Source: Falsiroseomonas tokyonensis
Lineage (GTDB): Bacteria; Pseudomonadota; Alphaproteobacteria; Acetobacterales; Acetobacteraceae
Length of the DNA stretch: 64,000 bases
Reading direction: 5' to 3'
Assembly (NCBI RefSeq): GCF_019024325.1
Contig: NZ_JAFNJS010000002.1
Span: 372,118-436,117, forward strand
Of this stretch, positions 51,352 to 59,250 are shown piece after piece. Position 1 is the stretch's first letter. Every line of letters begins with the position of its first letter. A model generated the notes under the pieces. That model was not told where the DNA came from and did no database searches. It was given only the letters and a program-made list of their open reading frames with translations. The position numbers and the translations under genes are program-made.

Positions 51352-52551
51352 ATGCCGCAGGTCGATACCGCCCGCTTCCTGAAGGATCTGCACGAGCTTC
51401 GAAAGATCGGCGCCTACAAGACCGGCGTGCATCGCCCGACCTATTCGCCCGAGGATATGGAAAGCCGCCGCTGGCTGATGGAGCGCATGGCCGAATGCGG
51501 GCTGGAGCCGGCAATCGACGGCATCGGCAATGTCATCGGCCGCCATCCCGGCGCCGGGCCGAAGCTGCTGGTCGGCAGCCATATCGAAAGCCAGAACCAG
51601 GCCGGCTGGCTGGATGGCGCACTCGGCGTGATGGCGGGCGTGGCGCTCGCGCGCGCAGGCCTGCCGGTGGATGTCATCGCCTTCGCCGATGAGGAAGGCC
51701 ATTACGGCGGCTTCATCGGCAGCCGCAGCTTCATCGGCGAGCTGCCGGAGGAGGAGATCGACCGCCTGGCGAACCGCTACCACGGCAAGCCGCTGCGCCA
51801 GGCGCTGCGTGAGGCGGGGCTGGAGGGGAAGCCCCGCATCCAGCGGGAGCCCGGCCGCCACAAGGGCTTTTTCGAACTGCATATCGAGCAAGGTACGCAG
51901 CTCGAATCCGCCGGGCAGCAGGTCGGCGTGGTGACCGGCATCGTCGCCATCTGGCAGTGGCGCATCACCATCGAGGGCATGCAGGACCATGCCGGCGGCA
52001 CCACCATGGCGGAGCGCCGCGATGCGGGGCTGACTGCCGTGCGACTGCTCGCCATGCTGGACGAACGCATGCCGATGGCCTGCGGCCCACGCAGCACCTG
52101 GACCTGCGGCCGCATCAGCCTCGACCCCGGCGCGGCCTCCATCATTCCGGGCCGGGCGGAGGTGCTGTTCCAGTTCCGCGACGTGGAGGAACCCATCCTG
52201 CACAGGATGGAAGCCTGCCTGCGCGCCTGCGTGCAGGAGGCCAATCGGCGCGAACGCTGCACGGTGACGCTGGAGGCGATGAGCCTCTCCAAGCCCGCGC
52301 TCTGCGATCCGGCCATGCAGGCGGCGCTGGCAGCGGCGGCGGAGCAGCTGGCGCCGGGCGGCTGGCGGCGCATGCCGAGCGGGGCGGGGCATGATGCGCA
52401 ATACATGGCGAAAGTGATGCCGGCGGCGATGCTCTTCTCGCCCTCCATCGGCGGCATCAGCCACCACTGGTCGGAGGATACGAAGGACGAGGACCTGGCG
52501 AAATGCGTCGAGGTTCTGGCGGAAGGCGCGGCGCGCTACCTGGCAAGCTGA
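51352..52551 (+). CDS. M20-family amidase/hydantoinase
   Basis: A 399-residue zinc amidohydrolase of the N-carbamoylase / allantoate amidohydrolase group. Zinc motifs: GSHIESQNQAGWLDG, FADEEGHYGG, LHIEQGTQLES and GISHHWSEDTKDED; DHAGGTT marks the lid domain. Aspartate in the GSH(M)DS motif of the other copy is Glu here (GSHIES), a small difference in the metal site. A GGAG site precedes ATG 51352. It is separated from the RidA gene by a 74-bp divergent gap. Confidence 0.87.
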   Translation: MPQVDTARFLKDLHELRKIGAYKTGVHRPTYSPEDMESRRWLMERMAECGLEPAIDGIGNVIGRHPGAGPKLLVGSHIESQNQAGWLDGALGVMAGVALARAGLPVDVIAFADEEGHYGGFIGSRSFIGELPEEEIDRLANRYHGKPLRQALREAGLEGKPRIQREPGRHKGFFELHIEQGTQLESAGQQVGVVTGIVAIWQWRITIEGMQDHAGGTTMAERRDAGLTAVRLLAMLDERMPMACGPRSTWTCGRISLDPGAASIIPGRAEVLFQFRDVEEPILHRMEACLRACVQEANRRERCTVTLEAMSLSKPALCDPAMQAALAAAAEQLAPGGWRRMPSGAGHDAQYMAKVMPAAMLFSPSIGGISHHWSEDTKDEDLAKCVEVLAEGAARYLAS

Positions 52552-52560
52552 GCGCTTGCC

Positions 52561-52715
52561 TCAGCCGCCATGCATGCGATGGGCGAGGTCGTGCAGGATT
52601 GGGTGCGCTGCTGCGCGGCGACCGGACCCTGGGGATCGAGGAAGGCCAAATGCGACCCCTCGCAACCGCCGCGCAGCAGCAGGATGAGCGGCGCGATGAT
52701 CCCGAGGATCCTCAT
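52561..52715 (-). pseudogene. cyoA: remnant of cytochrome bo3-type ubiquinol oxidase subunit II (cyoA) N-terminus
   Basis: Reading from ATG 52715, the first 37 residues look like the N-terminus of a CyoA lipoprotein: a hydrophobic leader, a cysteine (GGCEGSH) and the family signature LDPQGPVAAQQR. After that, homology stops and the frame runs into an unrelated tail. The lipobox has Arg at -3, which would be poor for processing. A shift to the next frame gives an ILHDLAHRMHGG ending at 52561, possibly another gene's end joined by a deletion. The rest of a cyo operon is absent. The whole 52552-52859 gap contains nothing else but a hairpin. Confidence 0.5.
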
Positions 52716-52789
52716 GGGGCGCCCTCATTCGCGCAGGCTTGGCGGAAGCGGCATGGGGGATGCAGCCCGAACAGGCAGCCCGTCCCGCA

Positions 52790-52808
52790 CCCTGGACGGT
52801 GTCCAGGG
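52790..52808. terminator. perfect hairpin downstream of the alpha/beta hydrolase
   Basis: CCCTGGAC (52790-52797), GGT loop, GTCCAGGG (52801-52808): perfect 8-bp stem, 52 bases past the hydrolase stop on the reverse strand. No U-run follows, so strength is uncertain. Confidence 0.4.
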
Positions 52809-52859
52809 CAGCCCTTCCGGCAACGTTGTCCCGGAGCGACGGTTCCGGGCGCCCCCGCC

Positions 52860-53690
52860 TCAGCTCAGCAATGTCTCCGCCAGCCGCAGCAGCGACCCGC
52901 CCGGCTGCCGCAGTGCTTCCAGCACCCGAAAGTGGTCGGCGCCGGGGATCGGCACCAGCGGCCCGGGCGCATGGGCCGCGCTGCGCAGGGCGTGAAAGTC
53001 GCGGCTCTGGCGCACCAGCTCCGGCAGTTCCGCGCTGCCGTAGGCTACCGCCAGCGGCTTGTGCACCACGGGGCGGCGCATGGGCGAAAGCTCCGCGATC
53101 TCCGCCTCGCTCAGCTTCAGCGCCGCGTTCAGGTAGGTGTCACGGATCGGCGCCAGTTCGAAGATGCCGGAAATCGCCAGCCCGGCCGTCACCGCCGGAT
53201 GCTCCAGCGCCAGGGCCGTCAGATGCCCGCCGGCCGACCAGCCGGAGGCGACCAGCGGCCCGGCGATGCCGTTCTGCGGCCCCTGCGCCGAAAGCCAGTC
53301 CAGCGCCCGCTGGATCTGCCAGGCGATGGTGGTCAGCGAGGCTTCGGGCGCCAGCGTGTAGCCGTTGAAGGCCACCGACCAGCCCATGGCCAGCGCGCCC
53401 TCGGCCAAATGGGAAAAGTTCTCGCGCCGGTTCCGCTGCCAATAGCCGCCATGGATGAAGACCAGGCAGGGCGCGGCCGGGTCGCGGCCCGGGAACAGGT
53501 CCCAGGCCTCCCGCTCGCCCTCGCCATAGGCCAGGTCGAGATGCTGCGGATGCGCGGCGCGAAAGGCCTCCGCCGCCGCATCGCGTTCCACGATCAGCGC
53601 CGGGCTGTCCGCGACGGCCTCGGCATTGTTGTAGGCCGCATCACGCGCCGCCTGGTCGGCGGTCGCCCAGAAATCCGGAAGCGCGCTCAT
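52860..53690 (-). CDS. alpha/beta hydrolase, kynurenine formamidase-like
   Basis: A 276-residue alpha/beta hydrolase. The oxyanion motif HGGYW is at 80-84, the nucleophile elbow GWSAGG is at 150-155 (Ser152), and the late histidine is in GADHFRV. The HGGYW pattern is typical of kynurenine formamidases and related arylformamidases, though other esterases share it. No signal peptide. The ATG overlaps the D-2-hydroxyacid dehydrogenase stop by four bases, so the two are coupled. Confidence 0.85.
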   Translation of the reverse strand: MSALPDFWATADQAARDAAYNNAEAVADSPALIVERDAAAEAFRAAHPQHLDLAYGEGEREAWDLFPGRDPAAPCLVFIHGGYWQRNRRENFSHLAEGALAMGWSVAFNGYTLAPEASLTTIAWQIQRALDWLSAQGPQNGIAGPLVASGWSAGGHLTALALEHPAVTAGLAISGIFELAPIRDTYLNAALKLSEAEIAELSPMRRPVVHKPLAVAYGSAELPELVRQSRDFHALRSAAHAPGPLVPIPGADHFRVLEALRQPGGSLLRLAETLLS

Positions 53691-54664
53691 GGCGTCAGCA
53701 GCCGGATCGGCTTGTCGGCGATATAGGCTTCGATGGTCTCGACCGCGCCGTGGAAATAGGCGGCGAAATTCTGGCGCGAGACATAGCCCAGATGCGGCGT
53801 CAGGATCGTATTCGGGCAGGCGAGCAGCGGGTGGTCCAGCGGCAGCGGCTCCCGGTCGAAGACGTCGATCCCGGCGCCGGCGATGCGGCCCTCGGTGAGC
53901 GCGGCGATCAGCGCCGGCTGGTCGATCAGCGGGCCGCGGCTGGTGTTCACGATATAGGCGCTGGGCTTCATCGCCGCGAGCTCCGCCGCGCCGACGATGC
54001 CGCGGGACCGGTCGGAGAGGATCATGTGCAGCGTCACCACGTCCGACTGCGCGAAGAGCTCCGCCTTCTCCACCCGCGTCGCGCCGGCGGCGGCGGCGGC
54101 CTCGGCGGTCAGGTTCTGGCTCCAGGCGATGACCTTCATGCCCAGCGCCTGGCCCACCTTGGCCACGCGCGTGCCGAGCTTGCCGAGGCCGACCACCCCC
54201 AGCGTCAGCCCTTCCGAGGAGGTGCCGATGCTGTTGGGTGCGCCGCTGGCTTGCCAGGTGCCGGCGCGCAGGCTGGCCGTCTGCGCCGGCAGGTCGCGCA
54301 GCAGGCCGAGGATCAGGCCCCAGGTGATATCGACGGTGGGCGCGCCGGCGGAGGGCGTGCCGCAGACAGTGATGCCCTGGGCATTGGCGGCGGCGACATC
54401 GAAGGCGCGGTTGCGCTCGCCGGTCGTCATCAGCAGCTTGAGGTTGGGCAGGCGCTTCAGCAGCGCGGCCGGGAAGGGCGTGCGCTCGCGGATCCCGAGG
54501 ATGGCGTCGAAGGGCAGCAGGCGTTCGACCAGCGCGTCCTGGTCTGCCAGGTTGTCGCGGAAGACCTGCACGGAAAGGCTCGGCGGCAGCCGCTTCCAGG
54601 GGCCCATCTCCAGGGCCACGCCCTGGAAGTCATCGAGGATCGCCAGCCTGTTCAGCGTCGCCAT
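53687..54664 (-). CDS. D-2-hydroxyacid dehydrogenase family protein
   Basis: A 325-residue NAD-dependent 2-hydroxyacid dehydrogenase. Rossmann motif GVVGLGKLGTR, catalytic Arg in NTSRGPLID, Glu in DREPLPLDHP and His in LTPHLGYVS are all visible. The start ATG 54664 has a GGAAGG site and begins the conserved LAILDDFQGVAL opening. Substrate is unknown (glyoxylate or another 2-oxoacid). It is coupled to the downstream hydrolase. Confidence 0.88.
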   Translation of the reverse strand: MATLNRLAILDDFQGVALEMGPWKRLPPSLSVQVFRDNLADQDALVERLLPFDAILGIRERTPFPAALLKRLPNLKLLMTTGERNRAFDVAAANAQGITVCGTPSAGAPTVDITWGLILGLLRDLPAQTASLRAGTWQASGAPNSIGTSSEGLTLGVVGLGKLGTRVAKVGQALGMKVIAWSQNLTAEAAAAAGATRVEKAELFAQSDVVTLHMILSDRSRGIVGAAELAAMKPSAYIVNTSRGPLIDQPALIAALTEGRIAGAGIDVFDREPLPLDHPLLACPNTILTPHLGYVSRQNFAAYFHGAVETIEAYIADKPIRLLTP

Positions 54665-54743
54665 GCCGTCTGCTTCCTTCCGTATCCTGGTGCCGGTCCT
54701 TGGCCACCGGGTCACCCGCAATGCGTGCAGCTTCGGCTTGGCG

Positions 54744-55190
54744 TCAATGGGGGGTGGGGATGAGAAGGCCCTCGGCCGCGCGTCGCAACCCATCCGGAAG
54801 TGCCGTCGGCCGGCGCTGCGTGGCGCGGTCCACATAGACGTGCACGAAATGGCCCTCGGCGCTCACCCGCTCCTCCGCGCCGCGGAAGATGCCGATGCCG
54901 TAGCGAATCGAGGTATTGCCCACGCGCTCCGCGCGCAGCCCGGCGGTGATGGGGTCCGGAAAGGCGATCGGCGCATGGAACCGGCACAGCGTCTCCACCA
55001 CCACCCCGATCACCGGGCTGTCGACCAGGTTGATGGCGCCGGCCTCCAGCAGGAAGCGCGCCACCACCGTGTCGAAGTAGGAGTAGTAGGTGACGTTGTT
55101 GATGTGGCCGTAGATGTCGTTGTCCATCCAGCGGGTCGGGATCTCCAGGAAGTAGCGGTAGTCCGCGCGGCCCGGCAGCGTCCTGCTCAT
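54744..55190 (-). CDS. 4HBT-type hotdog acyl-CoA thioesterase
   Basis: A 148-residue hotdog-fold thioesterase of the 4-hydroxybenzoyl-CoA thioesterase group. The active-site segment RWMDNDIYGHINNVTYYSYF carries the catalytic Asp and the GHINN motif. It hydrolyses an acyl-CoA, chain length unknown. Its ATG overlaps the NMT1-like gene stop by four bases. A 79-bp gap separates it from the dehydrogenase downstream. Confidence 0.88.
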   Translation of the reverse strand: MSRTLPGRADYRYFLEIPTRWMDNDIYGHINNVTYYSYFDTVVARFLLEAGAINLVDSPVIGVVVETLCRFHAPIAFPDPITAGLRAERVGNTSIRYGIGIFRGAEERVSAEGHFVHVYVDRATQRRPTALPDGLRRAAEGLLIPTPH

Positions 55191-56089
55191 GCCAGCGCCT
55201 CCGCCACCAGGGCGGTGTCGACGCAGGCGGCGAAGCCGGGGCGGCGGGGGATGGCGCCGACGCCGAACATGGCGCCCTCCAGCGCGTCGAAAGCCGCTTC
55301 GGGGAAGACCGGGTCCCGCGCCCAGACGCCGAGCTGCCGGTAGCGGGCGATGCCGGATTCGAGGACTGGGCGCTCCAGCCCCTCGAAATAGGGCGCGACC
55401 GTCGCCGCGACCTCCGTCACCGGCGCCGCATGCAGCCAGCGCTGCATGGCGGCCAGGCCCCGCACCAGGCCGATCATCGCCTGCCGCTTGGCCGCAAGCG
55501 CGGCGCGCGTTGCATAGAAGGCGGTGTAGGAGGTGGGGCCGCGATCCGCCTGGGCGTGCCAGACCGCACCGCCGGCGGCGACCGCCTGGCTGGCGAAGGG
55601 TTCGAAGAGCTGCGCCACCTCGATCTCGCCTTCCAGCACGGCCGCCGCATTCTCCGCCATGCTCCGCCCCGTGGTCACCGCCAGCTGCTTCGGGTCTAGG
55701 CCAATCTGGAGAAGGTCCTGCTGCAGGCACCACCAGGGGGTGGGCACTTCGCTGACCACGCCGAGGCGCATTGCCGCCAGATTATGCAGGTTGAATCCCG
55801 GATTGGCGCCGCGCCCGACCAGCAGGAAGGGGTCGCGCATCGCCACGCCGGCGAAGCTCACCAGCGGGCTGTCCGGGTCGGCGGCATGGTCGCGGATCAC
55901 CCGCATCGGGCCGGACCAGGCGAGATCCGCAGCGCCGGACAATAGGTTGGCGACCGCGCGATCCGGCTCCCCCACCGTGATCAGCTGCACCTCGACCCCC
56001 TGGGCGGCGAAGTCGCCGCGCGCCAGGGCGGCGTAGAAGGGGCTGTAGAACAGCGCCCGGAACGGCTCTTGCAAGACTATGGTGGTCAC
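55187..56089 (-). CDS. NMT1/THI5-like ABC substrate-binding protein, no signal peptide
   Basis: A 300-residue protein with the periplasmic-binding-protein type 2 fold, NMT1/THI5 (SsuA/TauA-like) group: ALFYSPFYAALARGDFAAQG, GAADLAWSGPMRVI, and LGVVSEVPTPWWCLQQDL. The start is GTG 56089 with GGGAGAG upstream. From this start, and from longer readings, no signal peptide is evident, which is odd for a transporter receptor. It might be cytoplasmic (sensor or enzyme) or the start may be misread. Coupled to the thioesterase and divergent from a Bug receptor. Confidence 0.78.
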   Translation of the reverse strand: MTTIVLQEPFRALFYSPFYAALARGDFAAQGVEVQLITVGEPDRAVANLLSGAADLAWSGPMRVIRDHAADPDSPLVSFAGVAMRDPFLLVGRGANPGFNLHNLAAMRLGVVSEVPTPWWCLQQDLLQIGLDPKQLAVTTGRSMAENAAAVLEGEIEVAQLFEPFASQAVAAGGAVWHAQADRGPTSYTAFYATRAALAAKRQAMIGLVRGLAAMQRWLHAAPVTEVAATVAPYFEGLERPVLESGIARYRQLGVWARDPVFPEAAFDALEGAMFGVGAIPRRPGFAACVDTALVAEALA

Positions 56090-56153
56090 GCGTCTCTCCC
56101 GCTTCGCAGGGCATGAGACATCACCCAAGCCGCCGAGAGAAGGGACACACCCC

Positions 56154-57116
56154 ATGCCGCTTTCCCGCCGCCTGCTGCTGGCCGGCCTTGCCGCGCCCGC
56201 GCTGCTTTCCAACGCCGCCCGCGCCCAGGGACGGCCGCTGCGCGTGGTGGTGCCCTTCGGCGCCGGCGGCCTCACCGATGTGGTGGCGCGGATCCTGGCC
56301 GAGCCGATGGCGCAGACGCTGGGACGGCCGCTGGTGATCGAGAATATCGGCGGCGCCGGCAGCACCATCGGGGCCGCGAACCTCGCCCGCTCCGCCCCCG
56401 ACGGCAACAGCATCATGGTCGGCAGCGTCGGCCATGCGGCGATGAAGGCGCTCTACGCCAGCTTCCAGTACGACCCGGTGACCAGCTTCGCGCCCGTCTC
56501 CCTGGTCACCCGCCAGCCCTTCGTGGCCGCGGTGCATCCGGCGATCCCGGTGACGGATCTCGCCGGCTTCCTGGCCTGGCTGAAGTCCCGCAATGGGGAG
56601 GCGAATTTCGGCACCGCCGGCATCGGCGCCTCCTCGCACCTCGCGGCGGAGCTGCTGCGCAAGATGGCGGGCGTGTCCTTCACCGTGGTGCCCTATCGCG
56701 GCACCCCGGCCGCGGTCTCGGACCTGATGGCCGGGCGCATCGACTTCATGATCGACAGCCAGACCCTGCTGGCGCCGCTGATGGCGGATGGAAAGGTGCG
56801 GGGCCTTGCGGTGACCAGCGCGGAACGGTCCACCCTGCTGCCCGCTTTGCCGACCATCGCGGAGGCCGGCGTGCCGGGCTACGATGCCGCCGCCTGGCAG
56901 GCGATCTATGCCCCCGCTAGCACCCCCGCCGCGCCGATCCGCGCCATATCCGATGCGGCTTCCGCCGCGCTGCGGGACCCCGCGACGCTGCGGCGGCTGA
57001 ACGAGGCGGGGGTCGATGCCTATGCGGACAATTCGCCGGAGGCGGCGGCGCGGCATCTTTCGGCCGAGGTCGCGAAGTGGGGCGGGCTGGTGCAGGAACT
57101 CGGCCTGCGCGGCTGA
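56154..57116 (+). CDS. Bug-family (TTT) periplasmic solute-binding protein
   Basis: A 320-residue receptor with signal peptide MPLSRRLLLAGLAAPALLSN ending near ARAQ and the typical opening LRVVVPFGAGGLTDVVAR plus VPYRGTPAAVSDLMAG. No tctAB genes are adjacent. It is divergent from the NMT1-like gene across 64 bases. A short hairpin follows the stop. This is the fourth orphan Bug receptor in 43 kb. Confidence 0.92.
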   Translation: MPLSRRLLLAGLAAPALLSNAARAQGRPLRVVVPFGAGGLTDVVARILAEPMAQTLGRPLVIENIGGAGSTIGAANLARSAPDGNSIMVGSVGHAAMKALYASFQYDPVTSFAPVSLVTRQPFVAAVHPAIPVTDLAGFLAWLKSRNGEANFGTAGIGASSHLAAELLRKMAGVSFTVVPYRGTPAAVSDLMAGRIDFMIDSQTLLAPLMADGKVRGLAVTSAERSTLLPALPTIAEAGVPGYDAAAWQAIYAPASTPAAPIRAISDAASAALRDPATLRRLNEAGVDAYADNSPEAAARHLSAEVAKWGGLVQELGLRG

Positions 57117-57121
57117 AAAGC

Positions 57122-57134
57122 GCCCGATTCGGGC
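57122..57134 (+). terminator. short hairpin after the Bug receptor gene
   Basis: GCCCG-ATT-CGGGC directly after the stop codon, followed by TTC. The stem is only five base pairs, so termination strength is modest. Confidence 0.35.
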
Positions 57135-57135
57135 T

Positions 57136-57311
57136 TCACGCGGCATGCCAATTGCGGGCGCCAAGCGCCTGCAAAGCGTCATGCCTGCGTGAGAAGGCTT
57201 CGCGCTCCGCCGGCGCATGGGTATAGAGCAGGATCACGCCGCCCGTCACACGCCCTTCATCCTCGCCCCAATGCCCTGGCCCCCCCTCTGGACGGAAAAT
57301 CCCCCCTCGCG
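57136..57311 (-). other. coding-like stretch of unclear status opposite the minC leader
   Basis: The gap between the Bug receptor and minC is open on the reverse strand in one frame from 57311 down to a TGA at 57136-57138, with third-position GC preference like real genes. The C-terminal part reads GGVILLYTHAPAEREAFSRR then HDALQALGARNWHAA. No good start codon with ribosome-binding site is seen, and no family is recognised. It may be the end of a decayed gene or chance. Nothing else is seen in the gap except the short hairpin. Confidence 0.25.
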
Positions 57312-58073
57312 ATGTCCGCTGCCGCCCCGTCCTCCGCGCCGCGCCTCGAACCCTTCCGCCTGCGCGGGGCGAATTTCAACCTGCTGGTGATGCGGCTGCT
57401 GGACCATCGTGTGGAGGCGCTGGTGCCCGCGCTGGGCGACCAGTTCCGCCGCGCCCCCGGCTTCCTGCGTTTCGCCCCGGTGGTGATCGGGCTGGACGAC
57501 ATTCCCGCACGGCCGGAGGAGGTGGACTTCGCCGGGCTGGTGCAGGGGCTGCGCGCCATCGAGATCGTGCCGATCGGCACCACCGGCGGCACGCCGGAAA
57601 TGCGCATTGCCGCCCAGGGCGCTGGCCTGCCGCCGCTGCGCCAGGCCGGCGGGGCGCGGGAGGAGGAGTTTTCTCCCATGCCCGCACCTGCGCCCGCCAT
57701 GCCGGTGGCCGCGCCGGCGCCCGTGGCTGAGGCCCCCGCGCCGCGCGTCGCCATGGTGGTGGACCAGCCGGTGCGCGCCGGCCAGCGGATCTGGGCGCAG
57801 GGCACCGACCTGATCGTGGTCGGCACCGTCAATCGCGGTGCCGAGGTGATCGCGGACGGCAATATCCACGTCTATGGCCGCCTGCTCGGCCGCGCCATCG
57901 CCGGCGGGCAGGACAATGCGGAGGCGCGCGTCTTCGCGTTGCATTTCGACCCCGAACTCGTCTCCATCGCCGGCTACTACGCCGTGCGGGAAGGGCTGGG
58001 GGAGGCGCCGATCGGCAAGACCGTGCAGGCACGGCTGGTCGGCGAGCATATGCGCTTCGATCCGGTCGGCTGA
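57312..58073 (+). CDS. minC: septum site-determining protein MinC
   Basis: MinC inhibits FtsZ assembly away from midcell. The 253-residue protein has an N-terminal domain (FRLRGANFNLLVMRLLDHRV), an Ala/Pro-rich linker near 115-150, and the C-terminal beta-helix domain that binds MinD and FtsZ (VRAGQRIWAQGTDLIVVGTV, then GAEVIADGNIHVYGRLLGRA). First gene of minCDE; minD follows after 68 bases. Confidence 0.95.
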   Translation: MSAAAPSSAPRLEPFRLRGANFNLLVMRLLDHRVEALVPALGDQFRRAPGFLRFAPVVIGLDDIPARPEEVDFAGLVQGLRAIEIVPIGTTGGTPEMRIAAQGAGLPPLRQAGGAREEEFSPMPAPAPAMPVAAPAPVAEAPAPRVAMVVDQPVRAGQRIWAQGTDLIVVGTVNRGAEVIADGNIHVYGRLLGRAIAGGQDNAEARVFALHFDPELVSIAGYYAVREGLGEAPIGKTVQARLVGEHMRFDPVG

Positions 58074-58141
58074 CGCCACCGGAGACGCTTTTTGGAATGG
58101 TCGCGGCGCCCCCGGCGGGGGGCGCGGTTCAGGGGGTCAGC

Positions 58142-58960
58142 ATGGCGGAAATCATCGTGGTCACGTCTGGCAAGGGGGGGGTCGGCAAGACGACATCGTC
58201 GGCCGCCATCGCCACCGGCCTGGCGCAGCGCGGCAAGCGCACCGTCGTCATCGACTTCGACGTGGGCCTGCGCAATCTCGACCTGATCATGGGTGTCGAG
58301 CGGCGGGTGGTCTTCGACATCGTCAATGTCATCAGCGGCGAGGCGCGGCTGAACCAGGCGCTGATCCGCGACAAGCGGGTGGACACCCTCTCGATCCTGC
58401 CGGCCTCCCAGACCCGGGACAAGGACGCGCTGACCAAGGAAGGCGTCGGCAAGATCATCGAGGAACTGTCGAAGGACCACGACTACATCGTCTGCGACAG
58501 CCCCGCCGGCATCGAGAAGGGCGCGCTGCTGGCGCTGTACTTCGCCGACCAGGCGATCATCGTGACCAACCCCGAGGTTTCCTCGGTCCGCGACAGCGAC
58601 CGCATCCTGGGCGTGCTGCAGTCCAAGTCGAAGCGCGCCGAGGACAAGCGGGAGCCGGTCAAGGAACACCTCCTCGTCACCCGCTACGACCCCGCCCGGG
58701 TCGAGAAGGGGGAGATGCTGAAGCTGGAGGATATCCGGGAGATCCTGGCCATCCCGCTGCTCGGCGTGATCCCGGAGAGCGAGAGCGTGCTGAAGGCCTC
58801 CAACACCGGCAATCCGGTGATCATGGACCAGGAAAGCGCCGCCGGTCAGGCCTACAAGGACGCGGTCGGGCGCTTCCTGGGCGACAAGATCGAACACCGC
58901 TTCCTGGAGCCCACCAAGAAGGGTCTGTTCTCACGCCTGTTCGGGGGGAGGGCGGCATGA
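58142..58960 (+). CDS. minD: septum site-determining ATPase MinD
   Basis: MinD is the membrane-cycling ATPase that recruits MinC to the poles. In its 272 residues the deviant Walker A is GKGGVGKTT near 10-18, followed by DFDVGLRNLD. The C-terminal amphipathic membrane-targeting helix GLFSRLFGG is present. The start at 58142 follows an AGGGGGT site. minE overlaps its stop by four bases. Confidence 0.97.
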   Translation: MAEIIVVTSGKGGVGKTTSSAAIATGLAQRGKRTVVIDFDVGLRNLDLIMGVERRVVFDIVNVISGEARLNQALIRDKRVDTLSILPASQTRDKDALTKEGVGKIIEELSKDHDYIVCDSPAGIEKGALLALYFADQAIIVTNPEVSSVRDSDRILGVLQSKSKRAEDKREPVKEHLLVTRYDPARVEKGEMLKLEDIREILAIPLLGVIPESESVLKASNTGNPVIMDQESAAGQAYKDAVGRFLGDKIEHRFLEPTKKGLFSRLFGGRAA

Positions 58961-59250
58961 GCTGGCTTGCTGATCTCTTCAAGGGCCGCAGGGCCGAGCC
59001 GCCGACCGCGGCCAATGCCAAGGAAAGGCTGCAGATCGTCCTGGCGCATGAGCGCATCGGGCGGACGCGGGAGGATTTCCTGCCGAAGCTGCAGATGGAG
59101 ATCGTGGCGGTGGTGGCGCGCTATGTCGCGATCGACCCCGGCCGGGTGAATGTCTCGCTCGACCGCGGCGGCGACATGTCGACGCTGGCCATCGAGATCG
59201 ACCTGCCCGGCCCCGCCGCCAGCGCACCCCGGCGCGCCGCGGCAAGCTAA
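58957..59250 (+). CDS. minE: cell division topological specificity factor MinE
   Basis: MinE stimulates MinD ATPase and drives pole-to-pole oscillation, placing the septum at midcell. The 97-residue protein has the N-terminal membrane-targeting and anti-MinCD part (MSWLADLFKGR, then AKERLQIVLAHER) and the topological domain with EIVAVVARYVAIDPGRVNV. The start overlaps minD by four bases; the stop overlaps the opposing glycosyltransferase stop by four bases. Confidence 0.95.
   Translation: MSWLADLFKGRRAEPPTAANAKERLQIVLAHERIGRTREDFLPKLQMEIVAVVARYVAIDPGRVNVSLDRGGDMSTLAIEIDLPGPAASAPRRAAAS

Noticed and set aside
52503-53726. Forward open frame of 407 codons opposite the alpha/beta hydrolase
   Set aside because: Antisense shadow; the hydrolase on the reverse strand has a full catalytic set.
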